Assembly (NCBI RefSeq): GCF_037975245.1
Contig: NC_092579.1
Coordinates: 11,064,678-11,128,677 of the forward strand
Direction: 5' to 3'
From: Apostichopus japonicus
Lineage: Eukaryota > Echinodermata > Holothuroidea > Aspidochirotida > Stichopodidae
DNA: 64,000 nucleotides
How positions within the stretch are numbered: the stretch's first letter is position 1; the number at the start of each line of letters is the position of its first letter. The position numbers were made by a program, and so were the translations under genes. The notes beneath the pieces were generated by a model that was not told the origin of the DNA, did not search any database, and saw only the letters and a list, made by a program, of their open reading frames with translations. Below, piece after piece: positions 47,132 to 58,494 of the stretch.

Positions 47132-49039
47132 TGGTTTCAGTTATACCTCACCCAACAAAAGCATCAGCTTTTTTAGATTTTTAGAATGTTCTGAATCTGA
47201 GAGGTGAAGGCCCAGTTCCTCAGAATCGGAAGATTCGAGAAAAAACTTTCAGTTGATGAGGAGAGTGTGTTGTAGTTACCTGTACATAGTAAATTGTATG
47301 ACGCCGTAACAGTAAAAATCGGGGAGTAGGCTTTGGCTGAAACTGTCCCTTTACTGACGTCATATGAACTGCGGTGGGAAGCTCTGAGTTTTCTCACAAG
47401 AGTCTGCTTGGGAGGTCTCTAGGGAATACTTTGACAGCGAATTTCTGGCTTTTGCAGCTGCATTTACGTGAAGTAGTGAATGGGGTGGTGTTGTAGTATT
47501 GTAGATAAACCATTTTACGACATGAAAACCCACCATTTCATCCCCTCTTTATTGCAATGGCTATGGGTTAGAGACATCAGCATTTCTGCTGAAATTAAAT
47601 TACTTTTGAGGGCATTGCGTCAAACATCGAAAGGTTAAAAACAAAAGGGAGATAAGAGGGCCATTGATAAAAGGGAGGTGATGGGCAGGGAAGCATGACC
47701 CGTTGCAAATTTTGAGAAAAAGAAACATCGAATTGCATCAAATACCGCACTATGGAGCATTTCATGCCTAAACATAGCCTATACTCAGCTAGTCAACATA
47801 GGCCTTATATATCCAGCACATTCATTAATTCGCAAAATTGGTGTTGTTACCATGCTTACTCTGCCGACAATCATTGAAGTCACTAACCATGCACAAGGGA
47901 AGCAAAATTGGCCACCCTGGCAGCCTAATTTGATGGAATTACAATGTGAAAGACGTATAGAGGGCGTCTTCATTTTAATGTTTCGTAGTAAATGAACAAA
48001 CCTAATACATTGATCAGTTGATATTATCACCTTCCATATGATTTTGAATAATGATATTTTCACCTTCCATTGAATAATCGGTATGACATTACTGGTATTC
48101 CACATAATTTTTACCAATTCCGATTATGTTCTGAAATCTTATGCAAAACCGGGCCCATTCCAATTCAGTTAATCGTTTGAACCCTAGTCTAAACCAGAAA
48201 ATTTGATATACAATTAAACCATGATTAATGAGCGTTAAGAATGTGACAAAATTGGGTAATATCTTGTGATAATTTCTGGGGTCTTATGATAAGCATAGAC
48301 CCAGTCCCATGTCTAGTGTAGATGTGTTTATAGTATATATATTAGAAGCCAAAAATGGCTGCAGAAATGATTTTGAAAATTTGGGGTCATGTCCCTGTTT
48401 TCACGGAATCGCCCACGTGCAAAATTGAAAATTGTATGTACAGTATGATTTAATATCTGTCATGATTTGTAATGGGTTGTGGCTGTTTCTTATTGTTGAG
48501 AAAATGTGATCATACATTTATAGTAAATGAAAAATTTTTCAGTCAAGGTTTACCAGTACACAGTACTGTTGTTTTTATACACATATGTTACAAACTTCAA
48601 GTGTTGTTTCACCATATTAAACATTATGTGTGAATATTTCTAGATTGATATAAACACATCATTTCTTTGATTATTTATATCACTCATTTATGGAATGTAA
48701 TTTTCATAAATTGCATGTTCCTAAAGAATAGATTTAATTGACTTTTTGACATTTTTTTTCTTAAGGTCTCTAGTTTTCTACAAATTTAACACTCATTCCC
48801 ATTATATTACTTCCAAGAGTCTGCAAATCAAAACCAAATTGTTTTATGTAGCCTGTTAAAGGTACAGTATGCTGTATTGGCCAACAATTTTCCAGATACA
48901 TATGCAAATATGGTCATTGGCTACCTAGATGCACAGGCCTAAAATAACAGTTAGTTTTCTGCAGCTTAGTATAGGCTAGGTTTATACTCCTCATGTTCAC
49001 TAGGACTGCAACTCAGGACTGGGTACTGGTATAAGATAT
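47132..49039. other. Non-coding; hAT-like end near 48190
   Basis: On the minus strand, CTAGGGTTCAAACGATTAAC near 48190 resembles hAT ends beginning TAGGGTTC; the A/T-rich AATCGGTATG-type sequence to its left (47990-48180) may be its interior. Nothing else recognised. Confidence 0.3.
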
Positions 49040-49440
49040 ACATTTGACATTTAACCATGTGACTGTTGACCTCAGTTCCCATGGCAACCACATATTTCAA
49101 TAGTGCAGTACTTCACTTTGCCATGATACCTGTGAAGGTTCCATGTCAATTCAATGTTTCCCCTTGGAGTTATGTACATAGCAAAAACTCAATTCGCATT
49201 CGGGGGCCTGCGAGTCACAAGGGTTTACTTCCACGAGGGTTACCTTCCTACCAAGTTTGAAGAAAATCGTTCCCGTTGTTTAAGAAAAGATTGTCACACC
49301 AACTTGGGCTAAAAATCTACATTTGACCTAAGTTACCCATGGCAATCACCTATTTTGATACTACTGGGCATTTCCATTATACCTGTGAAGGTACTTCCAT
49401 GTCAATTCCATGTTCCAAAGCATTGAAATTCTAACAAATT
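49040..49440 (+). repeat. Two imperfect ~260-bp repeat units
   Basis: GACCTCAGTTCCCATGGCAA ... ATACCTGTGAAGGTTCCATG at 49068-49150 recurs as GACCTAAGTTACCCATGGCAA ... ATACCTGTGAAGGTACTTCC at 49325-49400. Confidence 0.65.
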
Positions 49441-50239
49441 CAGCTGCAGGGCATTTTATGATCAAAACTTAGCAGTCATTTGTAAGACTCAGTTGTACAG
49501 TACTAATTTTCAGTGCTAAAACTAGGCCATGCTTCCCAGTACAGACCTGTACATCATCCCATATCAATTTTCTCAATAACAGAGACAATTCAGCTTTCAT
49601 ATTCAATGGGCATACCTGCATGCAAAGAGACCTGCTTTTTGCCTACCATGAATTTAATTTGATTCTTTTCATATTTAGTGCTGAATAATGCATAAAACAA
49701 ACAGTACTTACTGTAGCTCTTTAATCAACAGATTTCTTAACCATTGTAAAAATAGAATACCAAGAAAGCGCATGCAGAAACACTCGGAAGTGCTAGGATC
49801 ACTACAGTAGCACTTCCTGTTCCTGTTACGTTCATGTTATTGTGACAAATTTAGTATTCCTCTACGTTGCGTCCTTTGGGAAGCGGAAGAAACTATACTT
49901 CTCATCACTCGTATTTCATGAAATTAGAATAAATAGTTGCTCTGTTCACAGATATTTACTTACAAATATTAGCATTGTTAACGTGAATATGTGATGCTAT
50001 CCCAGTGTCGTTGCACTTTGCAAAAAACATTTTTATCAGAAATGAATTTTCCTGAGAGAGTTTGATGGAGAGAGCCTAGAAGTGTGATTTCTTTTCTTTC
50101 ATATCAGCCTCAAAAAATCTCATGTGTTTGATAGGTTTGAGTTGAGGTAAAGCTAATGAATACAAAGCAAAGCAATCCATCTTGAAAAAATGCTATGAAA
50201 GTGTTTATTGTCACTTGTCGCAATTCTTCCTGTGTTTTT
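49441..50239. other. Non-coding stretch
   Basis: Nothing recognised. Confidence 0.3.
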
Positions 50240-51760
50240 CATAAGGTTTACATATATGGGCCTTTACACAGTAAACCAACATGAAAATCAACACATGGAG
50301 TTTTCAGTATTGAAATTGGTATTTTCTTTGTTCTATAAGCGAGTTCAGAGTTACGAGTGCGCATGCCCGATTCTCAATTGGGGTCAGGTCAACGGAGAAT
50401 GGAATCCTTGGAAAACGTAAACAATGACAGCTTTTCATAACGATAATCGCACGAAGAATGGGTTACTGCGACATTCAAAATTTATTTCAAGTGCATATTT
50501 CGGTGAGTTTACGATTTAAAAACGTGTAGAAATTGACTGGAACTACTTCATAATAATATTGAATATAAGGGAACACAGATCTGTATCGCACGTGAAATAG
50601 TTAGTATAGTCTGATATACGAACGGAAAAAAAGAGAACTGTGTGACTGTATCCTTCGTGTGGGTTACGCGACCTTTCGTGGTTTCGGGTGTCTTAATGCT
50701 TCGCGTAAGTTCTAACTGATAATTGTCGGAAATGAATATGAAATGAATTAAAAATATAGCATGATGTATCTAAATAGGCCTACATAACCTATCCTCATGT
50801 ATACTCGTTGCTTTTATGTCCATCAACGAACACTGCATAGTAGAGGCATTGATATCTCGTAGTTGGCTTTTCATGTTAAGAAATATAAGTTCTCTTCATT
50901 TTTATGCGTGATTTAAAATAAGCTTAGTCTTATTCTTGGCATATTCCTACTATATAGGGTGGGTTCAATTTGTTCAAACAGAAAAAAAAGAAGATATTTT
51001 TTTATATTTGGGGAAGAACATTATAAAAAAATAATAGTGGATGGGGGAATTTCCAGGGGTTATTCCAAGGAAATTATTAATACGCTGCGATGGTGTACAG
51101 GTACACTCTGCCTTTAGAAAGCACAACCTTGACTTGGCAGAAATGGCATTTAGAAAAATTTCCCTGAGCCACCCAGACTCTAAATAGCTGAAGGCTTTAC
51201 CATCTTTATAGTCCATCATCAGTCTTTGCTTCAGTTCAATGTTATCAATACTGGTAAAATATGCGCAATATCAATGTACAAGCAAGGCAGCCATTTTTTT
51301 CATTGCAAGTTCGCCTTCCCATGTAAGTTGTCATTTTTCCAAAGTTTAAACTCTTCCAAACTTGAGGAATATTCATCCCAAAGCGAAAAAACAGAGTAAA
51401 TTTAGACGTAAATTATGCGATTTCTAATGTTTACTGTCGGTGCTTATTAAGTTAGCATGGTTACACGAACAGACAACTCTCGTCTCAACGAGAGTATTCT
51501 TATTTGACCTCTTGACCTCCATTGCGCAATGCAAATAAATTGTTCTCTGAACTCGCTTATTAGGATGATCGATGTGTTAATTATTTGAAGCAAAGAGATA
51601 GAATAGAAAGTTTCAACATTCTAAGTCTTGAATTTTGAAATTTTGGTCCATTGGAATCTTATGGGAATAAATAACGGGTGCACATTGACATACAGTACAC
51701 CAGAAATATAAAACGGTTGTACTGTAACACATTGACATACATCACATGGCAGACAATTTT
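50240..51760 (-). repeat. Host repeat (inverted copy at 55040-55290) split by a TIR element
   Basis: Minus-strand 51760-51570 plus 50330-50240 together match + strand 55040-55290: GATTC(C/T)AATGG(A/G)CCA, TCAAAATTCAAG, TTGAAACTTT, CTCTTTGCTTCAAAT, then GTTGGTTTACTGTGTA and GCCCATATATG. Confidence 0.65.
50337..51558. mobile_element. 1.2-kb TIR element inserted in the host repeat
   Basis: Inverted ends AAGCGAGTTCAGAG (50337-50350) and CTCTGAACTCGCTT (51545-51558), with AT on both sides. The matching uninterrupted repeat at 55190-55215 shows the empty site. No transposase frame. Confidence 0.75.
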
Positions 51761-51914
51761 TCATAAAGTTTAAAACATTAATAGTCTTGGACATTTTCCT
51801 ATGATGGCATATAGTCATACCTGCCACACAACCAAACGAGAGAGAATGGGTGATGCATATCAGGCTTAGTAGCGCATCATGCACATGAAATAGGTAACAG
51901 TTGAACAGTGTGTC
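51761..51914. other. Spacer
   Basis: Nothing recognised. Confidence 0.3.
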
Positions 51915-52297
51915 AAAAATGTTCGACCGTTATAAATATACCACAAAAAATTGCAAAACTCAAAAAGTATACATAGCATGTACAGTAGTCCCTTTTGTGT
52001 ATACAGATTCCTACCATGAAATAGTTTATAAAAACCATGGAAACTTCATTTTGATGATGCACATGGGGTGGTATAGTGGTACGTTTGAAAAAGATTGACA
52101 TACACATGAATCACATTTTTGTATGTCAAACTTCTTAAAATTTGCCACCTGTGCCCCATGTGCACCAATAAAATGATGTTTTCAGTGTTTATATAAACCA
52201 CTACAGGCTATTAGTGCAGTAACATGGATCATATACATTTTAAATCTTTTGAGTTATGCCATATTTGAACGTAAATTTATAACGGTCGAACATTTTT
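51915..52297. mobile_element. Foldback MITE, 383 bp
   Basis: Perfect 23-bp inverted ends at 51915-51937 and 52275-52297 (AAAAATGTTCGACCG...). A second inverted tier is present: GCACATGGGG (52057) against CCCCATGTGC (52154). No clear duplication. Confidence 0.75.
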
Positions 52298-53535
52298 AGC
52301 TCATACCAGCATGCTGGTGTGAGCTAGTCTTACTGTACAGTGCGGCGTCTATCACTCTATCCGTCAACAATTGGTAAAACCGCTCCCACTCACACAGTGT
52401 TTAATGGAAGTTCATGAAACTTGGGCACAAGGACCATTGGGTATAGGGCCATCAGAGATGGTCCGAAATTTGGGGTCAAAGGTCACCTGTGGGCCGTAAT
52501 GGGCCATTTTGTGGAAATACGCAAAATGCTTCTTCTCCTACAGATTCCATGGTACAATGTTGAGGGTTTGTCACGATTGTACTATGGAAGTTTTAGCTTC
52601 AGGATGTTCATGAATTTGAGATCAAAGATCAACTAGGGGTCTTTTGTGGCCCGGGCGGCGGCCCTATATTTTCAAATTGCTTCCGTTCGTACAGTGTATG
52701 GCCAGTTATAATGAAACTTGGTCACAAAACCTCAGGATGAGGGTTACAAGGGGTATTCAGAAAATTGAGGTCATATGTCATTTAGGGGGTCATTGGGGGT
52801 CATTCCTTGTAATATTTTCAAATATCTCAATCTCCTCAAGATTTTGATGGATCACATTCAAAGTTAAACTGATGATTGTTGGATTGTGTATGAATAAGGT
52901 GATGCCTAATAATTTTTGGTCAAAAGTTAATTAATTACAATTAATCCCCATTGTTTATAAAAATCTGAGCCTTCACCTTCTTGCCAAAGCTCCTTTAATT
53001 TGTCTCCCAGTCTGCAGTGTTTGTTTGCATTTGTGGTTAAGCTCTGCAGAGGCTTTTAGTGGAATTAAAGCAGAACTGGGAGTTGTTATTAACTGTTGAA
53101 CTGTAAGCATGAGAGCCCTATAGCCAATCAGCACTTGCCGATTCTTAGAAGTCTTTGAGCCTGAGGTATTTAGGCAGCCAGCCAAAATTTTGGCAAGGAG
53201 TGCTTCAGGTCTGCTTAGGTAGAGGGGAGAAAGTTTAATAGGGTAGGTCAGTGGTATTGTTTGAGAGAGTGGGTAAAATAGGATTTAAAGGAGGAAAATA
53301 GGAATAATAGCAAGTGGTGTGGCCAGGATTCTGCTAACAGAGAGGGGGGGGGGGGGGGCTATCGCCGTTTGAGCTAGGGGTGTAAATTTGTCTTTGAACC
53401 TAAAATGTTTGGCCTCACGGGCCCAAAATTGGTGGAATCTGAAAAATGGCCTGAAATTTGGTGGGCCGTAAAGTTTTGTGGGCCCTACATTTTTGAGCTC
53501 GAAAAGGTATGAGCTCTGCACCGTTGGTGCTCTAG
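52298..53535 (+). mobile_element. Helitron-like non-autonomous element
   Basis: Begins with a 28-bp palindrome (52298-52325, AGCTCATACCAGC / GCTGGTGTGAGCT). The 3' end has GGTATGAGCT (inverse of the first 10 bases), a small hairpin GCACC-GTT-GGTGC and terminal CTAG followed by T, fitting the CTRR rule for Helitrons. The interior has ~250-bp units with TGAAACTTGG and GGTCA motifs and a hAT-like stretch (AGTGGTGTGGCCAGG, 53314) with a poly-G run. No Rep/helicase. Confidence 0.45.
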
Positions 53536-53804
53536 TTGACATGTTCGCCTGATATCTTTTTCATGCATATACTGTATACTGTACATACATCATATATTAT
53601 TCTAATTTGGTGGTGAGTTAGACATGACTGTATGCCATCATAGGAAAAGCTCAAAGACTAAGTGTAAGAGTTGCGGGATACAGGGTTCTTGACAGCAGTT
53701 AGCTGTCCAATAGGATTATTGGGAATCCCCTAGTGGTCACGATGTGTGGGGACAACTGACCACTGTATAACAAATACAACAGGCTAAAAACAAGAATAAG
53801 ACTG
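53536..53804. other. Spacer
   Basis: Nothing recognised. Confidence 0.3.
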
Positions 53805-54950
53805 GCTGTTAGGTATAGAAAATAGTTATATTGCTCGGTCACACATGAAAGTGTGCAGCATAAAGAATCTTGGTGAAGTACTCTTTACTGTTACACAATT
53901 ACACTTGTATCAACAATGAAAACTAGAGATATTGAATATAAACAACTATGGGTGTCAAGTGGCCACAAGACTAATACATGTATGTGCACATTAATAAAAA
54001 AAAAGAGATAGAGCTTATCTGGCGGGCGGGTCTGTATATAGTCCAACAGCACGGCACAGCAATGTAGTTGACTGGTAGGCACGGTGAAGACAGGTTTAAT
54101 GATAAATGTCCGATAACAGGAAGTTACGAAATAGAAGGTGAGTAGTAAGAGTTCCGTGAATATTCTTGGACAGTGAAAATAGATATGAGTGAGAGTTCCA
54201 GGAATACTCCAATAAATAATATATATGTTCAAAGAAATGTCCTTCCCAAGGAGAGTAGGTATAAAGTCCAGGTACAAGATACAGTAGGTAGAAGACTAGG
54301 TGACGTCCCAGTAAAAGATATGTAAATACAAAATGGCAACTAGCAGGACACAGCTCTCAGTTCCATATAATCCATTAAAATGATGAAATAACGTTCACAA
54401 ATGTATAACAAATCAATTATACACAATTAATTCCTTGGACAGCAAAAGTCATATGAATGTAGATAAAATTCTTTTAGCACAAGATCCTGTAGACAACTTA
54501 TTAATAATATATATACTGTAGTGTACAGACTACATTATGTGAAGAGAGGCTAATATATACACATGCCCTGTTGACTGGCTGACAACCAAACTGCCTCTCT
54601 CTCCTAAGACACCTTGGAGGAAGCTCCTAAACCACAGGGTAACAACATGTGACCCTCTTAACACCTCTGATTGGCTATACACACCCTAGATACCAAGAGT
54701 AACACTCAGAACCAATCAGAGCTAATTACACAGGCTAATCTGCATACAAATGTATCTATCCTATAACAGAAACAACTAAGACAAGGCATCCCTTATCTAA
54801 GAAAAGAAAGTAAGAAGAGAAGATGTTTACTGCAACCAGCAACTTTGGCAGAACAAAGAAAGTACTGTTGCCACTGGCTCACTACTAATTATACAGGGGA
54901 AAAAGAGCACAGGTTGTGGAAGAGTATAGGCACCTATTACATAACCACTA
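53805..54950 (-). mobile_element. Possible long LTR
   Basis: Plus strand ends TGTTAGGT and ACCTATTACA give TG...CA termini. On the minus strand there are GATTGGT and CCAATCAGAG boxes and a TATATATTAGCC stretch, promoter-like in order. No target duplication, no primer-binding site and no pol remnant were found, so this is weak. Confidence 0.25.
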
Positions 54951-55039
54951 GGAAGGGGAGAACAAGAAACAGAAATAGAGCTATTTACATAAGTATGTTT
55001 AAAACTTTATGAAAAATTGCCAGCTATGTGATGTATATA

Positions 55040-55290
55040 CTGTATGTCAATGTTTTGCAACCGTTGTATTTTCTTGCCGGATGTCGATGTTCAATGTTAT
55101 TTTCCTATAGGATTCTAATGGGCCATTTTTTCAAAATTCAAGTAGGAAGTTGAAACTTTTTACTCTAGAGCTCTTTGCTTCAAATGAGTAATATTGAACA
55201 TTACAGAACCTTGGAAATATCAATTTTAGGGGTGAAAAACCTCTATGTGATCATTTCGTGTTGGTTTACTGTGTATTTGCCCATATATGG
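55040..55290 (+). repeat. Uninterrupted copy of the host repeat split at 50337-51558
   Basis: See the entry at 50240-51760; this copy lies just upstream of the first Ig-gene exon. Confidence 0.65.
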
Positions 55291-55408
55291 ATCTAATAAT
55301 ATATATGTGTAAGGTGTAAACCTTTGCTATTTTTTCTCTCTTAGGTACCAATGTAAAGAAATTACACCGACAGAATAACACAATGCATCAATTTCGGCAT
55401 CAACTGAA

Positions 55409-55466
55409 ATGAAACTGATGGATATTATTCTGTGCATTCTTTGTATGTTGTCTAGCTTGCTTCCAG
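55409..55466 (+). CDS. Exon 1: signal peptide of the Ig receptor
   Basis: ATG at 55409 opens MKLMDIILCILCMLSSLLP, a hydrophobic signal-peptide core, and the exon ends after one base of the next codon at the donor G|GTGAGT (55467). Joined to exon 2 it continues VVEAEP, with a plausible signal-peptidase site after VEA. A pyrimidine-rich acceptor TTTTTTCTCTCTTAG ends at 55344, so the 5' UTR probably contains an intron and this exon starts at 55345. An earlier ATG at 55352 is followed at once by a stop and was not chosen. Confidence 0.7.
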
Positions 55467-55756
55467 GTGAGTCAGGCTCTTTAACTATATAATGTGTGAC
55501 TGCATACTCACAAATAAACATAATTATTGGTGGAAATTGTCCTTGTGGGTGGGTTTGTGTGTACACTTATTTTGTATTTTGACTGAGGACTTGAACAGAG
55601 GAATTCCAAGTCCCCAGACATCATTTCAAAAGAATCCCCACCCCGTCAGACGAATTTTGTTGTTCATATACGTGTATTGTTAAAGTACATGGATTGGAAC
55701 AATTGGAAACACAATGGGGTCCTCAATCGGGTCAGTCTAAATGTAAAACACACCTG

Positions 55757-56865
55757 TGTGCGTGTATGTGTGTGTGTGTATGAGACACTTGCTGTTTACA
55801 AACATGGTAACTCAAAAAGTTCAAGATGAATTAACTTCATACACGGTATATGTGGATCGATCTTATTGTGTACAAGAACTATATTTTCTTCTGTGATGGT
55901 CAAAGGTCATTTGAGATCAAGTCTGAAAACTTGTAAACATGATAACTCACAAAGTACATCTTTGTTAAACTTCATACTTACTGTAGTATGTACATGATCC
56001 AACTTGGTGAATGCATGAACCCTATTGAATTGGTATAGGTCAAAGGTCACTTCATGTCAACAGATTTCAAAGTCTGCAAACCTTGTAAAACATAACTCCA
56101 AAATTAAAGCTACAATTAGTCTGCAAGTTCTCTGATGTTATGATTTTCGATGGTCAATTTCAGTTCAGTTCAGTTTTTTGAAAAGGCTCTATAGGTACTG
56201 TACTCAACATAATAGTCATCCAAGAAATGAAATCTGCTTCAAAGAGTTGGTTTTCGTGCTGTTTGCTTGTTTTAAACACACTCAAGTGCCCCTCATCAGT
56301 TTTCACCCTCATGAGCTTCAAGGGTTCAACACTACTGTATCTCAAATGGTGTAAACATTGGGTAAATCTCCAACATTTGGCATCAAAATTTACCATATTC
56401 TCTGTGATTTAGACTACAGTAATTGATGTTGGCATAAGTAAAATGTGAAAATATTTCACAGTGACAGTGTATAAACAATATCATGTAACTCTTATTCAAT
56501 AATAACAAATTTAAAGAGGTGGTGACAGCTGATTTTCTAGCTCAAATTTGGTAAAATGAAAATGTCCATTTGCTCATGCATCTGTTTGTCTATATTTCAC
56601 ATTGAAAGCTGTTCTTTCTGGATGAAACATTTTGAATGAAACTTCTATTCTTTTAAATCCTTACCAGTTAATTAATTGGTTGATACCGACCCAGAAGTGC
56701 TACAAATAAGAGCTGAGCATCTCTGATCTTTTCTGGCTCTGACTTAATTCTTGGACAACTTAAACTCACTTTGCGCTACATTTAGTCAGACAGTTATTGG
56801 AATTTCAGCAAACTGTATGGCAAGGAATCACAAAGAGTTGGCTCTCAGACTCTGGTTACAAGTTA
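55757..56865 (+). repeat. Intron 1 repeat with AGGTCAAAGGTCA motifs
   Basis: Second copy of the family at 26400-27330: (GT)n, TATGAGACACTTG, repeated GTAAACATGATAACTC and GGTCAAAGGTCA units, ending near GGCAAGGAATCACAAAG ... CTCTGGTTACA. Confidence 0.6.
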
Positions 56866-57002
56866 TGTACGTTTTCTGCAATCCCAGCGCTTAGCAGTTT
56901 GACCATTTGATACACACATATAAAGTAAATGAATAGTAACTACTGTAAGTTATATATATTTGTATGACATTTTTTTCAATTTCCCTTCTCATGTCCTGCT
57001 AG

Positions 57003-57308
57003 TTGTGGAAGCAGAACCTTTGAAACCTTCAGTACTAGCACTGGAAGGAGATGCAGCGGAAATAGTTTGCCCGACAATAGAGAGTTATGACTCATATTTC
57101 TGGAGAAAAGGAGACTCTATTTACGACAGCACAGCAGTTGCTTCTTTTGTTGATGGTGTACCTAGAGCAGACGCTAAGAACTATGTGGTTACAGCAAATG
57201 GAACATTTTTCATTAAAAATGTTACTATAAGAGACGAAGGAAAGTATTTCTGTCGAGGAGTGTCAGTTTTATCTTCATCCACGGTAGAAATAATAATACA
57301 TTTACAAG
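57003..57308 (+). CDS. Exon 2: first Ig domain
   Basis: 306 bp, phase 1-1, with acceptor TTCTCATGTCCTGCTAG and donor CAAG|GTTAGT. The frame encodes a complete V/I-set-like Ig fold: SVLALEGDAAEIVC with the first core Cys, YFWRKG with the core Trp 11 residues later, and TIRDEGKYFC with the diagnostic Asp-x-Gly-x-Tyr-x-Cys motif. Two N-glycosylation sequons (NGT, NVT) lie before the second Cys. At about 100 residues it is full length. Of all frames in the window outside the transposons this is the clearest real exon. The ligand cannot be told. Confidence 0.88.
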
Positions 57309-58161
57309 GTTAGTTACAGTAATAGCTCATGCTTCAATAAAATTTATGAAGGTTTTACCAATATACCTATACAAACAGAGATTTTGATTAATGCTTGCAA
57401 TAATATGACTTTTTAAGACACCAAATAGACTGTAACTTCTGTTCATATTTCCCGATATTGAAATCCCAATACTGCAAAGTATTTCAGGGTATCTATACTT
57501 TCAAGTTACTTCTTCATCATTTTCTGCCCGCCTTGAAAATACAGTTTTTTGCTGGAAATGTAAAATCCTGATAGTTTTATTGACAGACAGTAAGACTAAC
57601 AATTAGGGATGCACCAGATATCCGTTCCGGCCAGACTATCCGGCCGGATAGTGAGCAATTATCCGGTTCCGGCCGGATATTTGTCAAAGTCCGGCCGGAT
57701 CTTTTTCAAAATCTGGCCTGAATTATTCCTTAAAAAGGTGTTGGTATTAACTTAACACAATGTAAACTATTTCCAAAAATTAATAAAAACATTCAAAGTA
57801 AGGAAAAATTAGGTTTAACATGTTTAATTTGACCTTCTTTATAATATGCGTATACCTCACCTAAGATTTGCTCCTTGTTTCATACTTCTACTAATTGTTA
57901 ATGATTTTCTTTTGTGTAATGAAAAAATCTGGTTCCGACCGGATTTTATATGGCCGGATTTCATGTATATACTATCCGGCAAAATCCGTTTTCTGCCGGA
58001 TCCAAAAATTTGAATCCGGTGCATCCCTACTAACAATGACTATGATTACTATGCATGTTTATTAAAGAAGAACTATTTTACTTTTTATGATAACTCTTGT
58101 TGTGAGTTGACAAATGTCAGACACATTCACAAAAGGAAATAATTAATTTTGGTTTTCTCAG
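57309..58161 (+). other. Intron 2
   Basis: Holds the hAT MITE at 57604-58029; otherwise AT-rich. Confidence 0.7.
57604..58029. mobile_element. hAT MITE, 426 bp, perfect 8-bp duplication
   Basis: Ends TAGGGATGCACCAGAT and CCGGTGCATCCCTA are inverted, flanked by CTAACAAT on both sides (57596-57603, 58030-58037). The interior is rich in CCGGCCGGAT palindromes. Confidence 0.9.
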
Positions 58162-58494
58162 CTTCTCTTCAGAATTTTGATTTGAGCATTGATCTCTGCA
58201 GTACTGAAAGCAGTTGCTTGAGATACATCAATCTTTCTGAACCAATCGAGTTGATATGCAGAGCGAAAAATGCATCTCCATCAGTGACGTTAAAATGGTT
58301 TAATGGATCCAGAGAGATAGAAAGCAATATAACTGTAGTTAAATACAATCAGAAGGATGTGCCATCATCTTCAATGATCATAAGTACGTTAAAAGCTGTT
58401 TACAGAACCCCAGTAACACTGACTTGTCAAGCAGTAGATACAAAGTGCAGAACAGATGGTGGTAAATTTGTGAACATTCGACTTGAGCAGCAAG
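58162..58494 (+). CDS. Exon 3: second Ig domain
   Basis: 333 bp, phase 1-1, with acceptor GGTTTTCTCAG and donor CAAG|GTGAGG. C2-like Ig domain: Cys in PIELICRA, Trp in VTLKWF 13 residues on, second core Cys in PVTLTCQA. Three further cysteines (DLC, SSC, TKC) suggest an additional disulfide. Several N-glycosylation sequons (NLS, NAS, NGS, NIT). The frame after the donor runs only 11 codons to a stop, so reading through would give a truncated, possibly secreted form. Similar to the orphan frame at 16732-17079. Confidence 0.82.
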
